64,000 nucleotides of DNA from Cryptomeria japonica (lineage: Eukaryota; Streptophyta; Pinopsida; Cupressales; Cupressaceae), in NCBI RefSeq assembly GCF_030272615.1, contig NC_081414.1:339680502-339744501 (forward strand), given 5' to 3'. This document shows, one piece after another, positions 22,468 to 32,946 of this stretch. Position 1 is the first letter of the stretch. Every line of letters begins with the position of its first letter. Made by a program: the position numbers and the translations under genes. Below the pieces are notes generated by a model. It did not search any database. It was not told where the DNA came from and worked only from the letters and a program-made list of their open reading frames with translations.

Positions 22468-22941
22468 AATCGTTCTGCATGTGAAGGTCGATGAAAGCGT
22501 CATCTTAGAGCTCAAGTAGCTGCTTCTCAAACTTCACAATCTCCAAAAACACCTTCAACAAGCATTATTCCATTTTCTCCAAAATCTCCTAAACATAAGA
22601 TGCATGATGGTCTTGATCCTGTGCGAGTTAAAGATCCTATTTTTATAAATCTTGATGATGATATAGATGAAAATGTTATTCATGATGAACATGTTACTCC
22701 TCTTGCTTCTGATAGTGAATATGAACTTGTTGATATTGATAATCATTTATCTAACGAATTTTCTAAAGCACTTATCCTAGCTCCTAGACAAGAACAATGT
22801 GGCTTGGAACATGAACATAGCCCTTGTTTGGATCTTGTGATAGCTCCATCTGCTATGTTGGATGTTCCTCCTCTAGCGTGTTCCCTGCCTTCCCAAAACA
22901 TTGATCAGCAAGATGGGTGGGTAGATGACATGCTAGACTAG
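22468..22941 (+). pseudogene. 3' extension of the C frame beyond two TGA codons
   Basis: Same frame as the gag. TGA at 22465 and at 22492 are 27 bases apart, as in D. The last part (22600-22941) contains DPIFINLDDDIDENVIHD and ends near LACSLPSQNIDQQDG. Function unknown. Confidence 0.5.
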
Positions 22942-23689
22942 TTACATTAGCATAGCAGATTCTCTCCTCCTCTCTTTTGTTACTTCTTCTATATGTTATT
23001 CTCATTCTTCTATTTGTTGTCCTTAGTGTTGTCTACTTGAGGACAATGCAAAGCATTGAGATCTCTTTTGGTCTCTCTCATGTTGACTCAAAAGACACAT
23101 GTGTCCCCTTCTTCTAGGTGACCTTCCTTGATTGGGGAATGAAGAACAATTATGCATACATACATATGATATATATACATGACTTATCATACAGCATACT
23201 GACCCCGAGGAAAGTGAAGTCACCTTGTGCTTTGTGTTTTGTGTCTATTATCCTTGGGTTTATCTCACACTTGGGGGCTAAATCTTTGTGATAACGTGCT
23301 CCTTTCCCTTCTCATTTCTTATGTGTATCACTACGTTAAAGCAATCACCCCCGTTGAGGTGTGTGCGATCGCTTTAACGTAGGGGGGCATACACCCCGTC
23401 TATCCCTTCAGGATACTTGAAAATTTCTTGGTGAACTTAGCTTTGCCTTGAAAATTTTTGGTATTTCTCTTACATGACTCATAGTGAGGGATCCTTACTA
23501 CTGACAATCATGGTTCTCCCTCGTGATCTTCCCTTTTACTTTGTCAATCGAAGTCGTAAGATCCTTAGTCCACTGGGGGCTTGGTGTGTCTTGCCTCCTT
23601 GACATGGTGAAAGTCTTTCAATGTTGTTTCCTTGTACTTTACCTAAAGTATGAGTGTACGCCTATACTCCTGCTAAAGTGGGGGCTAAA
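22942..23689 (+). other. 3' noncoding region of element C, with polypurine tract
   Basis: No ORF. Repeated G-run modules as in D; the terminal tract AAAGTGGGGGCTAAA at 23675-23689 touches the LTR. Hairpin at 23334-23379. Confidence 0.7.
23334..23379 (+). other. Inverted repeat (hairpin) in the 3' region of C
   Basis: Arms CGTTAAAGCAATC and GATCGCTTTAACG pair at 12 of 13 positions around a 20-base loop rich in C then G/T. Confidence 0.6.
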
Positions 23690-24960
23690 TGTAGCGTCCT
23701 AAAATTGTGACACTTGCAATTTTGACTGCATTTCGGTCTTCACAATGGCGACACAACACGGAACCTGAATGGAGACCCCGAAACTTGCTCACGACACCAA
23801 AAAACTGCATTTTTCTAGCACCCTGGCCTGATCCTCCTTGCACCCTGCCGTCTCGGGAGGTGGGACCAGCGCGCCCAGCACCTTGGTCCTTTAGGACCAG
23901 GGTGCCCAGTGCCCTGGTCCCCCAGGACCATGGCGCCTAGCGCCCTGGTCCCTGGCCCTATTTTGGGCCCAGTCTCCTATGGGACTTCGGGTCTTTTTGT
24001 TTGCAAAATGGAAAATATCATTTCCTGGTCGGCCTAAGGTGGGGAAAATCAGTCTATCAACCCTAATTGACAAGTATATAAACTACATTTTCCTCTCCCA
24101 TTTGGGTAAGAAGGACATATGTGTACAAGCATGGAAACGATACTCAAACATTCAAGCATTCAAGCATTCAAACATTCCTTCAAGCAATTGATCATTCTAA
24201 GTCTCCATTCAAGGCTAAGTGTTGCATTCAAGACAAGGATTCAACCATTGAAGAGGAGATCACATACTACAACATACAACAAACAACAACATCTATACCT
24301 TCGCACATAAGGATACAAACATCCTTACAACAAGGTATTAGTACTTGTTTTACATTACAATCATTTACATTTACAACATTTCTCATTTCTTGGTTAATTC
24401 CAAAACCAGGGTTTGACCTAAAGGCAAACCCCTAATCCCTAACCCCCCAATCATCTTCACTTTTTCTGTGTGTAGGTTGTAGGTACGTGGCTGAAATTGA
24501 AGATCTGGAATCCTTGTGCAGAGACGAACAGATCCCCCTTCGTTTCACGGATTTTTCGGAGGACCGTGTGCACGCCGGGCGCCATCGTCTCGTCAACTTT
24601 TGCTCAAATTTGCAGGACAGTGCCGTATCGACATTTTACTGCTAATTCCAGGTCCGCAGCTTCATCCTATATCCCTATCTCAGTTTATAAGCGAATCTTT
24701 CTCACTTTCTATGCATTCCTAGCTTGATCATTCTATGCACATTCTTTACAAAAGAGGGTAGCCTTGCTGTCTTAACCCTTGAAACTCATTTAGAATCCAA
24801 TCTTGCATTGTGTGGGATTGGATCTTGTGGGTTTCAACCCCTCTTTTGAATGTAAATTCTCCCCTAAGTGAAAACTGTCAACCCTAGTAACCTCCCTTCT
24901 CTCTCCTTGGAGTTGGAAGAGGGGAGAGCAACTAGGGTTCAATCGATTTTCCACTTTACA
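23690..24960 (+). repeat. 3' LTR of element C
   Basis: TGTAGCGTCCTAAAATTG to CCACTTTACA, followed by GTTAC. It has three GC-rich palindromic units (23865-23960), which accounts for most of the 69-base length difference from the 5' LTR. Confidence 0.92.
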
Positions 24961-25625
24961 GTTACCAATGAAGAATCTAAGGATGAAGAGAATCAGGACA
25001 TAGTGTTTGTAGCTATAAAGGAAGAGGTGTCTGATCAAAAAGCCCTTGTATCTCACATTGACAACTCTAATGAGTGGATCATTGAGAGCGAGTGTTCTGA
25101 CCACATGATTGATGACTAGAGAAGGTTTCTCTCTGGAAGAATATGATGGAGGTGTTGTCAGGTTTGGAAACAATGCACCTTTCATGGTGAAAGGAAAAGG
25201 ATCCATCTCACTGTATGGAAAAAGTAGTGTGGATGATGTCTACTAGGTGGAAGGCCTTAAGCACAACATTTTGAGTGTTGCTCAGCTAAACAACAAAGGA
25301 CTCATTCTGGAGTTCAAAGGTGGATTCTACAAAATAATTGGAAAGACTGGTGAACTTATTGTCACTGGTAAGTAGACCAAAGGAAACCTATTTTAGCTAA
25401 ATGCCAATATTAGTTTGTTCCTGATGGAAAATTTTGATGACAGTTGGATATGGCATAAGAGACTTTATCATATGAATTTTGATAATATTGTAAAGGTGAG
25501 TAAGATCAAGGCAGTAAGAGGATTGCCTTTACTGAACAAACTAGAGAATGCTTTATGTAGAGAATGTCAACTTGGGAAGATGTCTTCCTCAACATTCAAA
25601 GGTAAGTCTTTTTCAGTAGAGAACC
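24961..25625 (+). pseudogene. Element B gag end, protease and start of integrase
   Basis: Resumes the B frame after C: VTNEESKDEENQDIVFVAIK. The protease motif is damaged (WIIESECSDHM for WIIDSGCSHHM), and a stop follows. The rest of the protease (VRFGNNAPFMVKGKGSISL) is present with stops; then the GAG-pre-integrase zinc region, WIWHKRLYHMNFDNI and CRECQLGKM, at 25415-25625. It breaks off at FSVENL, where E begins; the next 90 or so codons are missing. Confidence 0.8.
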
Positions 25626-27113
25626 TATTGGCATATGTGGAGAGTTTGATGACATGATGATATTCTATGTTGTCATTAATGTCAATATGCTGAAGTATGA
25701 ACCAGTATATTGAAGTAAGAAAACTAGCAAGTGAACCGGTATGATGGTATAAAGTGAGCCGGTATGATGGAGTGAACTAGTATATGCAAAAAAGGTGAAC
25801 CGGTATATGCGAAAAGGTGAATCAGTATGTTGGAATGTAAACCGGTGTATGCAAAGTTTGTATCGGGGTTTTTGGTTGATGCATTCTAAATTCTATGTGA
25901 TTTGACTGATGACATCCTATGATGAGTTAGCATTGAAATGAAGATGAGATCACATTGCCATGTCAGCCTTGTGCATGTGAAGAATCTTCTTGAGGATCTT
26001 GCATGAAGAATATTGACTCTATCCACCTCGGGAATGTGCAAAATCTTAGTAAACAGTGGAGAGCGCATGATGGGTTATCATCTTCCAGAAGTGGTGAAGA
26101 ACGGCTGATGTAGAACATCTTGAGATTTGTTCAAGATTGTTTTACTCTATGCAATGTGATTAAATGGTCAGGATTGGACCGAATGTATTGTTAACCCAAA
26201 TGCTTAGGGTTTAGGGTTTATGCTATCGACCTAATTGTTGTCTATAAGGTTGATGATGATTTGCATTGAAAATTTGTTGGCAAATATTATGTGTGTATCC
26301 AAGTGAAGAGATACTTGATTCTTGCTAGACCGAAGCTGTGAGTAGAGATCTGTAGAGTGTGATTACAAAAGTATAAGAACTAAAGTGGATCTGCCTTAGC
26401 ATTGAGTGTTTTTATCAGATTAGTGTATTACTTGTTGACTTCTAATCATTTCAACAGTTGAAAAATCCCTTTACCTGGTAGTTTTAACAAGGTTTTTGTA
26501 AATCCTTTAATAGGGTGACTCTAAATCATTGAATTCTTAAAATCCTCTTGCAAGGTAACCTTTAATAGGGTTCTAACCTTTAACCAGGTATTTAGCCATC
26601 CCTTAACTAGGTGATCCCTAGAAGGATCAGTTCCTAGAAGAACCTGTTGTAAAGTCCTTAATCAGACTAGGCTCCTAACAGAGGGGACTTCAAAAGAGTT
26701 CAAGAACAAGTTGTGGGTATTCATCCCCACCATGGTTTTTCCCAGTTGGGGTTCCACGTGAAAAATGATTGTGTTATGTGTGATGTTTTTTTATGTGATG
26801 CTTTAGTGTTTTTTGTTAAGCAGTAAAAGCATGTTGATCCATTGGTCTTTATATTTATGATGCATTACTTGTTTAAGCATATGGGTGAAGTGGAAATCAG
26901 ATAGTAGGTTTAGTGAAGATCTAAGTGTTACCAGTTTATGTCTTTCATAGTCTCACTGTGTTTTACCGGTAGTGCCCTGAATTAGATCAGTGATGTTGTT
27001 TACCAGTTAGTATAGTCTTTGCAGTTTGAGTTGTCAAGTAAGTTTTTGTCCATACTGATTCACCCCTCCCTCTCAGTATCTATTGAGTATTTACTATTCA
27101 TTATTATTCATCA
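25626..27113 (+). repeat. 5' LTR of Copia element E
   Basis: Begins TATTGGCATATG (first G changed) and ends TTATTCATCA, like B. In U3, 25690-25860, a degenerate repeat of about 17-22 bases is built on GTGAACCGGTATATG. A C-run module lies near 27060 and a short telomere-like stretch at 26205-26220. Confidence 0.8.
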
Positions 27114-27127
27114 ATTGGTATCAGAGC
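27114..27127 (+). other. Primer binding site of element E
   Basis: ATTGGTATCAGAGC, identical to B. Confidence 0.85.
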
Positions 27128-27187
27128 ATCCTCCAGGTCCTCTATGTTATAAGCTTAACTACTTGAGGAAAAGATCCTATTCTAATA

Positions 27188-28585
27188 ATGAAGAGGGAAG
27201 GTCCTAAGTTCAACAAAGATAACTTTAAGATATGGAAGGACAGAATGAAGATTTACATTAAAAGCATGGGTGGTCAACACTTGAACTATGTTGAGAATAC
27301 TTATGTTGTCCCTACCAGTACTCTCACCGATGATCAAAGAAGAGAAATTTAGGAGAATGGGAAAGTTATGGAAGCTCTTATCAATAGTCTATCTGATATT
27401 GAGTTTATAGACATTCAAAACGAAGACAATCCCAAGGATGTATGGGATACTCTAGAGTCTATCTATGGTGGTGATGAGCATGTAAAGCAAGCTAAGGAAG
27501 AAAGCCTTAGAGGAAAATTTGAAGACATGTGGATGGTTGAAGGAGAGACCATTCAACAATATGGGATAAGAATTAAAACTATTGTTGGAGACATCAAAAT
27601 TGCGGGAGGTACAATGGATGATTCCACCATTGTTAGCAAAGTTTTGAGAACCTTATTAATGGTCTATGCGATAATGGTTGTTGCTATTCAGAAGTTGAGA
27701 TCTATTGACAAGACAAATGTGTCCCTTGATTCTATCATTGCTAAGTTGACCATATATGAGCTAAACAGTTATGATGACATTGTTCAGAAGACTGATTCAG
27801 CCTTTAGAGCATCTGTTGTAGTGTCTAGAAAGGGAAAAGAGGTTAGTACCAGTTGTGAGCCTAGACAAAGCAGAGATATGAATGATGAGGATATCCTGAT
27901 GAAATTTTTAGCTCTTATTGCCCAGAGACTTCCTAAAGGAACTAGAAAATACATAGGTAAGCTCCATTTGAAATGTTTTTCTTGTAATAGGATAGAGCAC
28001 ATTACTGTAAACTATCCCAATAGTGATAATAAGGGCAAACCGGAGAAGTTCAAAAAGTTCAAAGGAGGAAATAGGAGAAACTGTCTTGTTGCAGTTGATG
28101 AAGGTATCACTGATGATGAATTAGAAGATGAAGAAAGTCAAGACATGGTATTTGTAGCTTTTAAGGAAGATGTGTCAAACAAGAAGGCTCTTGTCTCCTG
28201 CTTTGATAATTCTGATGAGTGGATTATTGATAGTGGTTGTTCTCACCACATGACTGGCAACCGGAGAAAGTTTATGTCTCTGGAAGAGTATGATGGAGGT
28301 GTAGTCTGATTTGGTAATGATGCACCATGTATGGTAAAAGGAAAAGGGTCCATCTCTCTAAATGGGAAAAGCAGTGCTAACAATGTGTATTGGGTAGAAG
28401 GTCTCAGGCATAGCCTTTTGAGTGTTGCTTAGTTGAATGATAAAGGACTCACTCTAGAATTCAAAGATGGAGTTTGCAAGATAAAAGGAAATAGTGGTGA
28501 ACTGATGGCCACTAGTATTCAGACCAAAGGTAACCTATTTCAGTTAAATACAAATATCAGTCAATGTCTAATAGCTAAGTTTGAT
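27188..28585 (+). pseudogene. gag and protease of Copia element E, few stops
   Basis: MKREGPKFNKDNFKIW starts at 27188. One in-frame stop at 27351 (EI*ENGK, Gln in relatives), then open for 313 codons to 28309. The gag core is clear (VWDTLESIYGGDEHVKQAK). The zinc knuckle, CFSCNRIEHITVNY, has lost Gly and the last Cys. The protease motif WIIDSGCSHHMTG is intact near 28222. The stop at 28309 is TGA where relatives read Arg, a CGA-to-TGA change; the protease remainder continues past it. Confidence 0.85.
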
Positions 28586-29640
28586 GACAGTTGGATATGT
28601 CATAAGAGACTCTACCATGTAAATTTTAATAACATTGTGAAGGCTAGTAAGATCAAGGTAGTTAGAGGATTGCATGTTCTAAACAAACCGAAGAATCCTT
28701 TGTGTAGAGAATGTCAACTAGGAAAATGTCTTCCTCAACCTTCAAAGGTAAATCTTTCACAATAGACAATTTACTTGATCTTGTGCATACTGATTTGTGT
28801 GGTCCTATGAAAACTAGGAGTGTTCAAGGAGATAGGTACTTTATGATTCTTACTGATGATTGCTCAAGAATGATGTGGGTCACATTCATGATAGACAAGT
28901 GTGAAGCTTTTGGAAAGTTTAAAGCCTTTAGAGCACTAGTTGAAAAGGAAAGTGGTAAGAGGATCAAATTCCTTAGAACCAATCAAGGAGTTGAGTTCAC
29001 TTTTGGAGAATTTAATAAGTAATGTAAAGAGAATGGTATCAAGAGGAAATTGTCTGCTCCCCAGACTCCATAATAGAATGGCCTAGCAGAAAGGAACAAC
29101 CGGACTATAGTTGAAGCAGCTAGAATGATGTTGATTCAAGGGAAGGTTTCTCACACTTTTTGGAGAGAAGCGGTGAGCACTACAGTCTACACTATGAACC
29201 GGATACTCATCAACAAAGGTAAGGATAAAACTCCTTATGAGTATTGGACTGGTAAAACCCCTATAGTAAGCTACTTTAGAGTGTTTGGTAGCAAGTGTTA
29301 TATCAAGAGAAGTGAACACCAAAGCAAGTTTGATGCAAAATGTGATGAGGGAATATTCCTAGGGTGTTTCACCAAGAGCAAAGCTCTCAAGTGTTTTAAC
29401 AATAGGACTCAAATAATTGTTGAAAGTATCAATGTTAGAGTTGATGAAACCATTGAGAAACCTGAGGAAACCAGTAGTGAGAAAGTGGTAGATGAACCAG
29501 TTGCAATACAAGCAATTACAAGAAACAATACTCCTACACTAGTAAATGCTGATGTATATGAAGATGAAGATGAGGATGAAGAGGAGAAGAAAGAGGAATC
29601 ACTCAAGACCATTCCTAGGTATGTGAAGTTGCATCGTGAT
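28586..29640 (+). pseudogene. Broken integrase of Copia element E
   Basis: Zinc region with CRECQLGK near 28710, a one-base shift, then the core DLVHTDLCGPMKTR and FMILTDDCSRMMWVTF in 28711-29022. The second catalytic block reads TNQGVEFTF, where SDxGGEF is usual. The third block (NGLAERNNRTIVE) is near 29080, and the C-terminal part at 29125-29640 with FGSKCYIKRSEHQSKF. Confidence 0.85.
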
Positions 29641-30055
29641 CCAAAGCAGATCATAGGAGATAAGGATGCACGAATTCTTACAAGAAGAAAGGTCAAAGAA
29701 AATTCTTGCATGATTTCTGAATTTGAGCCCAAAACATTTAAAGAGGAACACAAAGATAAAGACTGGATTAAGGATATGGAAGAGGAACTTGACTAGATAG
29801 AAAAGAATGGTACATGGTCTTTGGTACCCAAACCTAAGCATAAAAATGTTATTAGCACCAAATGGGTTTTTAGAAACAAGTTGAATGAAGATGACACAGT
29901 GGTAAGAAACAAAAAAAGATTAGTATGTAAGGGATATGATCAAGAAGAAGGAGAAGACTATGAAGAAACCTTTGCTCCAGTAGCTAGATTGGAAGGAGTT
30001 CAAATGCTTCTTGCGTATGCAGCCTTCAAGGGATTCAAAGTGTATCAGATGGATG
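29641..30055 (+). pseudogene. N-terminal part of the element E reverse transcriptase, truncated
   Basis: WIKDMEEELD, a stop, then [19 protein letters not shown] and [15 protein letters not shown] to VYQMDV. It ends abruptly in the codons after QMDV, before the catalytic DD, where the inverted LTR begins. Confidence 0.85.
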
Positions 30056-31459
30056 TATAGACAAAAACTTTTTTACCAACTTAGACTGCAAAAACTACAC
30101 TAACTCATAAACAACATCACCGATCTAAATCAAGGCAATACCGATAAAACACAGTGACTATAAAAGTCATAAACTAGTAACACTTAGATCTTCACAAAAC
30201 CTACTATCTCATTTCCACTCCATCCATATGCTTAAATAAGTAATACATCAAAAATATAATGACCACTAGATCGGCTTGCATTACCGCTTAATAGAAAGCA
30301 CTAAAACATCACATGAAAAAGCATCACACATAACACACTGATTTTTCATGTGGAAACCCAACTCAGAAAAACCACAGTGGGGATGAATACCCACAAGCAG
30401 TTCTTGAACTCTTTTGAAGTCCGCTCTGTTAGGAGCCTAGTCTGGTTAAAGACTATACAACAAGTTCTGCTAGGAATCGATCCTGTTAGGGATCACCCGG
30501 TTAAGGGATGGCTAAATACCCAGTTAAAGGCTAGAACCCTGTTAAAGGTTACCTCGCAAGAGGTTTTTGAAGAACTCAATGATTTTGAGTCACCCTATTA
30601 AAGGATTTACAAAAATCCTATTAAAGCTACTTGGTAAAGGGATTTTCCAACTGTTGAAATGGTTAGAAGTCAACAGGTAATACACTGATCTAATAACAAC
30701 ACTCAATGGCAAGGCAGATCCACTTCAATTTATTTACATCTACAATTACACTCTGCAGGTATCTACTTACTTCTCTGGTCTAGAAATAATCACCTCACAT
30801 ATAATCATTTGCCAATAACTTCAAAATGCAAATCATCATCGACCTTATAGACAACGATTAGGTCGGTAGCCAAAACCTAAAGCCCTAAGCATCTAGGTTA
30901 TCAATACACTTGGTCCAATCTTGATCATTTAATCACATTGCATAGAGTAAAACAATCTTGAACAAATCTCAAGATGTTATCCATCGTCCATTCTTTACCA
31001 CTTTTGGAAGTTGATAACCCATCACACGCTCTCCATTGTTTGCTAAGATTTTGCACATTCTTGAAGTAGATAGAATCAATCTTCTTCATGCAAGACCCTC
31101 AAGGATATTCTTCATGCACACAAAGCTAACATGGCAACATGATCTAATATTCACTTCAATGCTAACTCATCACAGGATGTCGTCGGTCGAATCACACAAC
31201 CTTGGAATGCATCAACCGGAAACCCTAAAGTTGAGACTACCAATCGGTAGTCATATCAAATGAAACCCCGATACAAGCTTTGCATATACCAGTTCGCATT
31301 CCAACATACCGGTTCACCTTTTTACAGATATGGGTTCATACCATCATACCGATTCACTTGCCAGTTTGCATTCTTCAATATACCGGTTCACACTTCAACA
31401 TATTGATATCAATGACAACATACACCATCATGTCATCAATATCTACACATATGCCAACA
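30056..31459 (-). repeat. Inverted LTR of the E family
   Basis: Read on the minus strand from 31459 it begins TGTTGGCATATGTGTAG and runs through the same modules as the E LTR (ACCGGTATATTG repeats, telomere-like stretch, GTGGTTTTTCTGAGTTGGG) to TTTTTGTCTATAC, where it stops short of the C-run end. An open frame at 31280-31540 on the plus strand is only a shadow of these repeats. Confidence 0.8.
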
Positions 31460-32100
31460 ATGAATTCAACAAGTACTATGAAGAGAACGAAATCAAGAGG
31501 TATTTGTCTACCCCAAGGAGACCACAATAGAATGGCATAGCAGAAAGGAATAATAGGATTGTAGTTGAAGTGGCCAAAACTATGTTGATCCAAGGAAAGG
31601 TTGCTCACACTTTTTGGAGAGAAGCGGTGAGCACTGCAGTCTATACCATGAACCAGGTACTCATCAAGAAAGGTAAAGACAAAACCCCCTATGAGTACTA
31701 GAATGGGAGAACTCCTAATTTGAGTTATTTCAAAGTGTTTGGTAGTAAGTGCTATATCAGGGGAGGTGAGCATCTGAGTAAGTTTGATGCTAAATGTGAT
31801 GAAGGAAAGTTTTTGGGATATTCCACTAAATGAAAATCTCTCAAATGCTACAACAATAGGACTCAGAAAATTGTTGAGAGTATTAATGTTCGGGTTGATG
31901 AATACCTTGAGGAGCCTAAGGAAATCTGTAGCAAGAAAGTGAAAGATGAACCGGGTCTATCCTTCTAGGAACTAGTTAAAAATGAAACAAGTTGCAAACA
32001 CCATAAAGACCTCAATGTTCCTATACTGGTAGAAGCTGTAGCAGGTGAAGAAGAAGATGAAGTGGAAGAAGAATAGGAAAAGAAAGCAAAACTAGCTAGG
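31460..32100 (+). pseudogene. C-terminal integrase of Copia element B
   Basis: Resumes with NEFNKYYEENEIKRYLS, then GIAERNNRIVVEVAK (the catalytic Glu block), FWREAVSTAVYTMNQVL, FGSKCYIRGGEHLSKFD and FLGYSTK, with at least five stops. Ends in an acidic linker (EEEDEVEEE). The N-terminal core with the first two catalytic Asp residues was lost at the E junction. Confidence 0.8.
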
Positions 32101-32946
32101 GTCATTCCTAGGTATGTGAAACTACATCATGATCTGAAGCAGATCATAGGAGATAAAGATGCAACGATACTCACAAGGAGAAAGGTGAAAGAAAACTCTT
32201 GCATGATTTCTGAATTTGAGCCTAAGACCACTAGAGAGGCACTTACCAATGAAGTATGGATAAAGGCAAAAGAAGAGGAGCTAGACCAGATAGAAAAGAA
32301 TGCAACATGGTCCTTGGTACCCAAACCAGAACACAAGAATGTAATAGGTACCAAATGGGTCTTCAAGAATAAGCTGAATGAAGAAGACATTGTGGTAAGG
32401 AACAAGGCAAGACTTGTATGCAAGGGATATGCTTAGGAAGAGGGAGAAGACTATGGAGAAACCTTTTCCCCAGTGGATAGACTGGAAGGTGTTCAAATTC
32501 TACTTGCATTTGCAGCATTCAAGGGATTTAAGGTATACTAGAAGGATGTGAAGTCTACATTCCTGAATGGAATCCTAGAAGAAGAAGTGTATATTGAGCA
32601 ACCAGATGGATTTTCTTTGTCAGAAGATAGTAACATGGTGTGTAGATCACACAAGGCCTTGTATGGATTGAAACAAGCACCAAACGCATGGTATGAATGG
32701 TTACACTCTCATATTGTGAAGATTGGATTTCAGAGAATGAGTGAGGACAACAACATCCACCTGAAATCTGAAGGCGATCAGATTCTAATATGTGAAGTAT
32801 TTGTAGATGACATAATCTTCAGATGAGATGATGAAATGAGCCATGCATTCATAGATGAAATGAAGAAAGAGGTTGAGATGTCTTTGATTGTAGAGATAAA
32901 TTTCTTCATTGGTTTACAAATTCAACAGATGAAGGAGGGTATCTTC
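32101..32946 (+). pseudogene. Reverse transcriptase of Copia element B, 5' part
   Basis: VIPRYVKLHHDLKQIIGD leads into VWIKAKEEELDQIEKNATW and VIGTKWVFKNKLNEEDIVV. After stops: [34 protein letters not shown] and the catalytic block CEVFVDDIIF (FVDD intact). Broken after QQMKEGIF, where F is inserted; resumes at 53298. Confidence 0.85.
32942..32946. repeat. Left target site duplication of element F (TCTTC)
   Basis: Repeated exactly at 53293-53297. Removing one copy restores the B frame. Confidence 0.93.

Larger units (their letters stand above)
9264..24960 (+). mobile_element. Element C: non-autonomous Gypsy-type gag-only retrotransposon, host of D
   Basis: C has LTRs of 1202 and 1271 bases (about 4% different by eye), a perfect GTTAC duplication, a 1.2-kb leader, one long gag-protease-like frame and a 3' noncoding region ending in the tract AAAGTGGGGGCTAAA. 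Without D it is about 7.8 kb. There is no RT, RNase H or integrase domain between the LTRs, so it depended on proteins of another element. Its layout resembles the TR-GAG class of plant elements that carry gag but no pol. D of the same family is inserted in its gag. Confidence 0.85.
25626..31459 (+). mobile_element. Element E: Copia element with its second LTR inverted and 3' half missing
   Basis: A plus-strand LTR (25626-27113), primer site and gag-pol up to the middle of RT (30055) are followed, at a 2-3-base microhomology, by an LTR of the same family on the minus strand (31459 to 30056) lacking its last 60 or so bases. Both outer ends are LTR starts (TATTGGCATATG and TGTTGGCATATG), so the insert is bounded by inverted LTRs. 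No target duplication is visible, and B lost about 270 bases there. Explanations: an inversion with deletion, or two family members inserted in opposite directions. Confidence 0.7.

Noticed and set aside
24868-25119. Open frame joining the C LTR to the B polyprotein
   Set aside because: Chance fusion across the LTR-host junction at 24960/24961.
29530-29600. Acidic Asp/Glu run in the E integrase-RT linker as a possible host domain
   Set aside because: The same position is acidic in B and is the normal variable linker of Copia pol.
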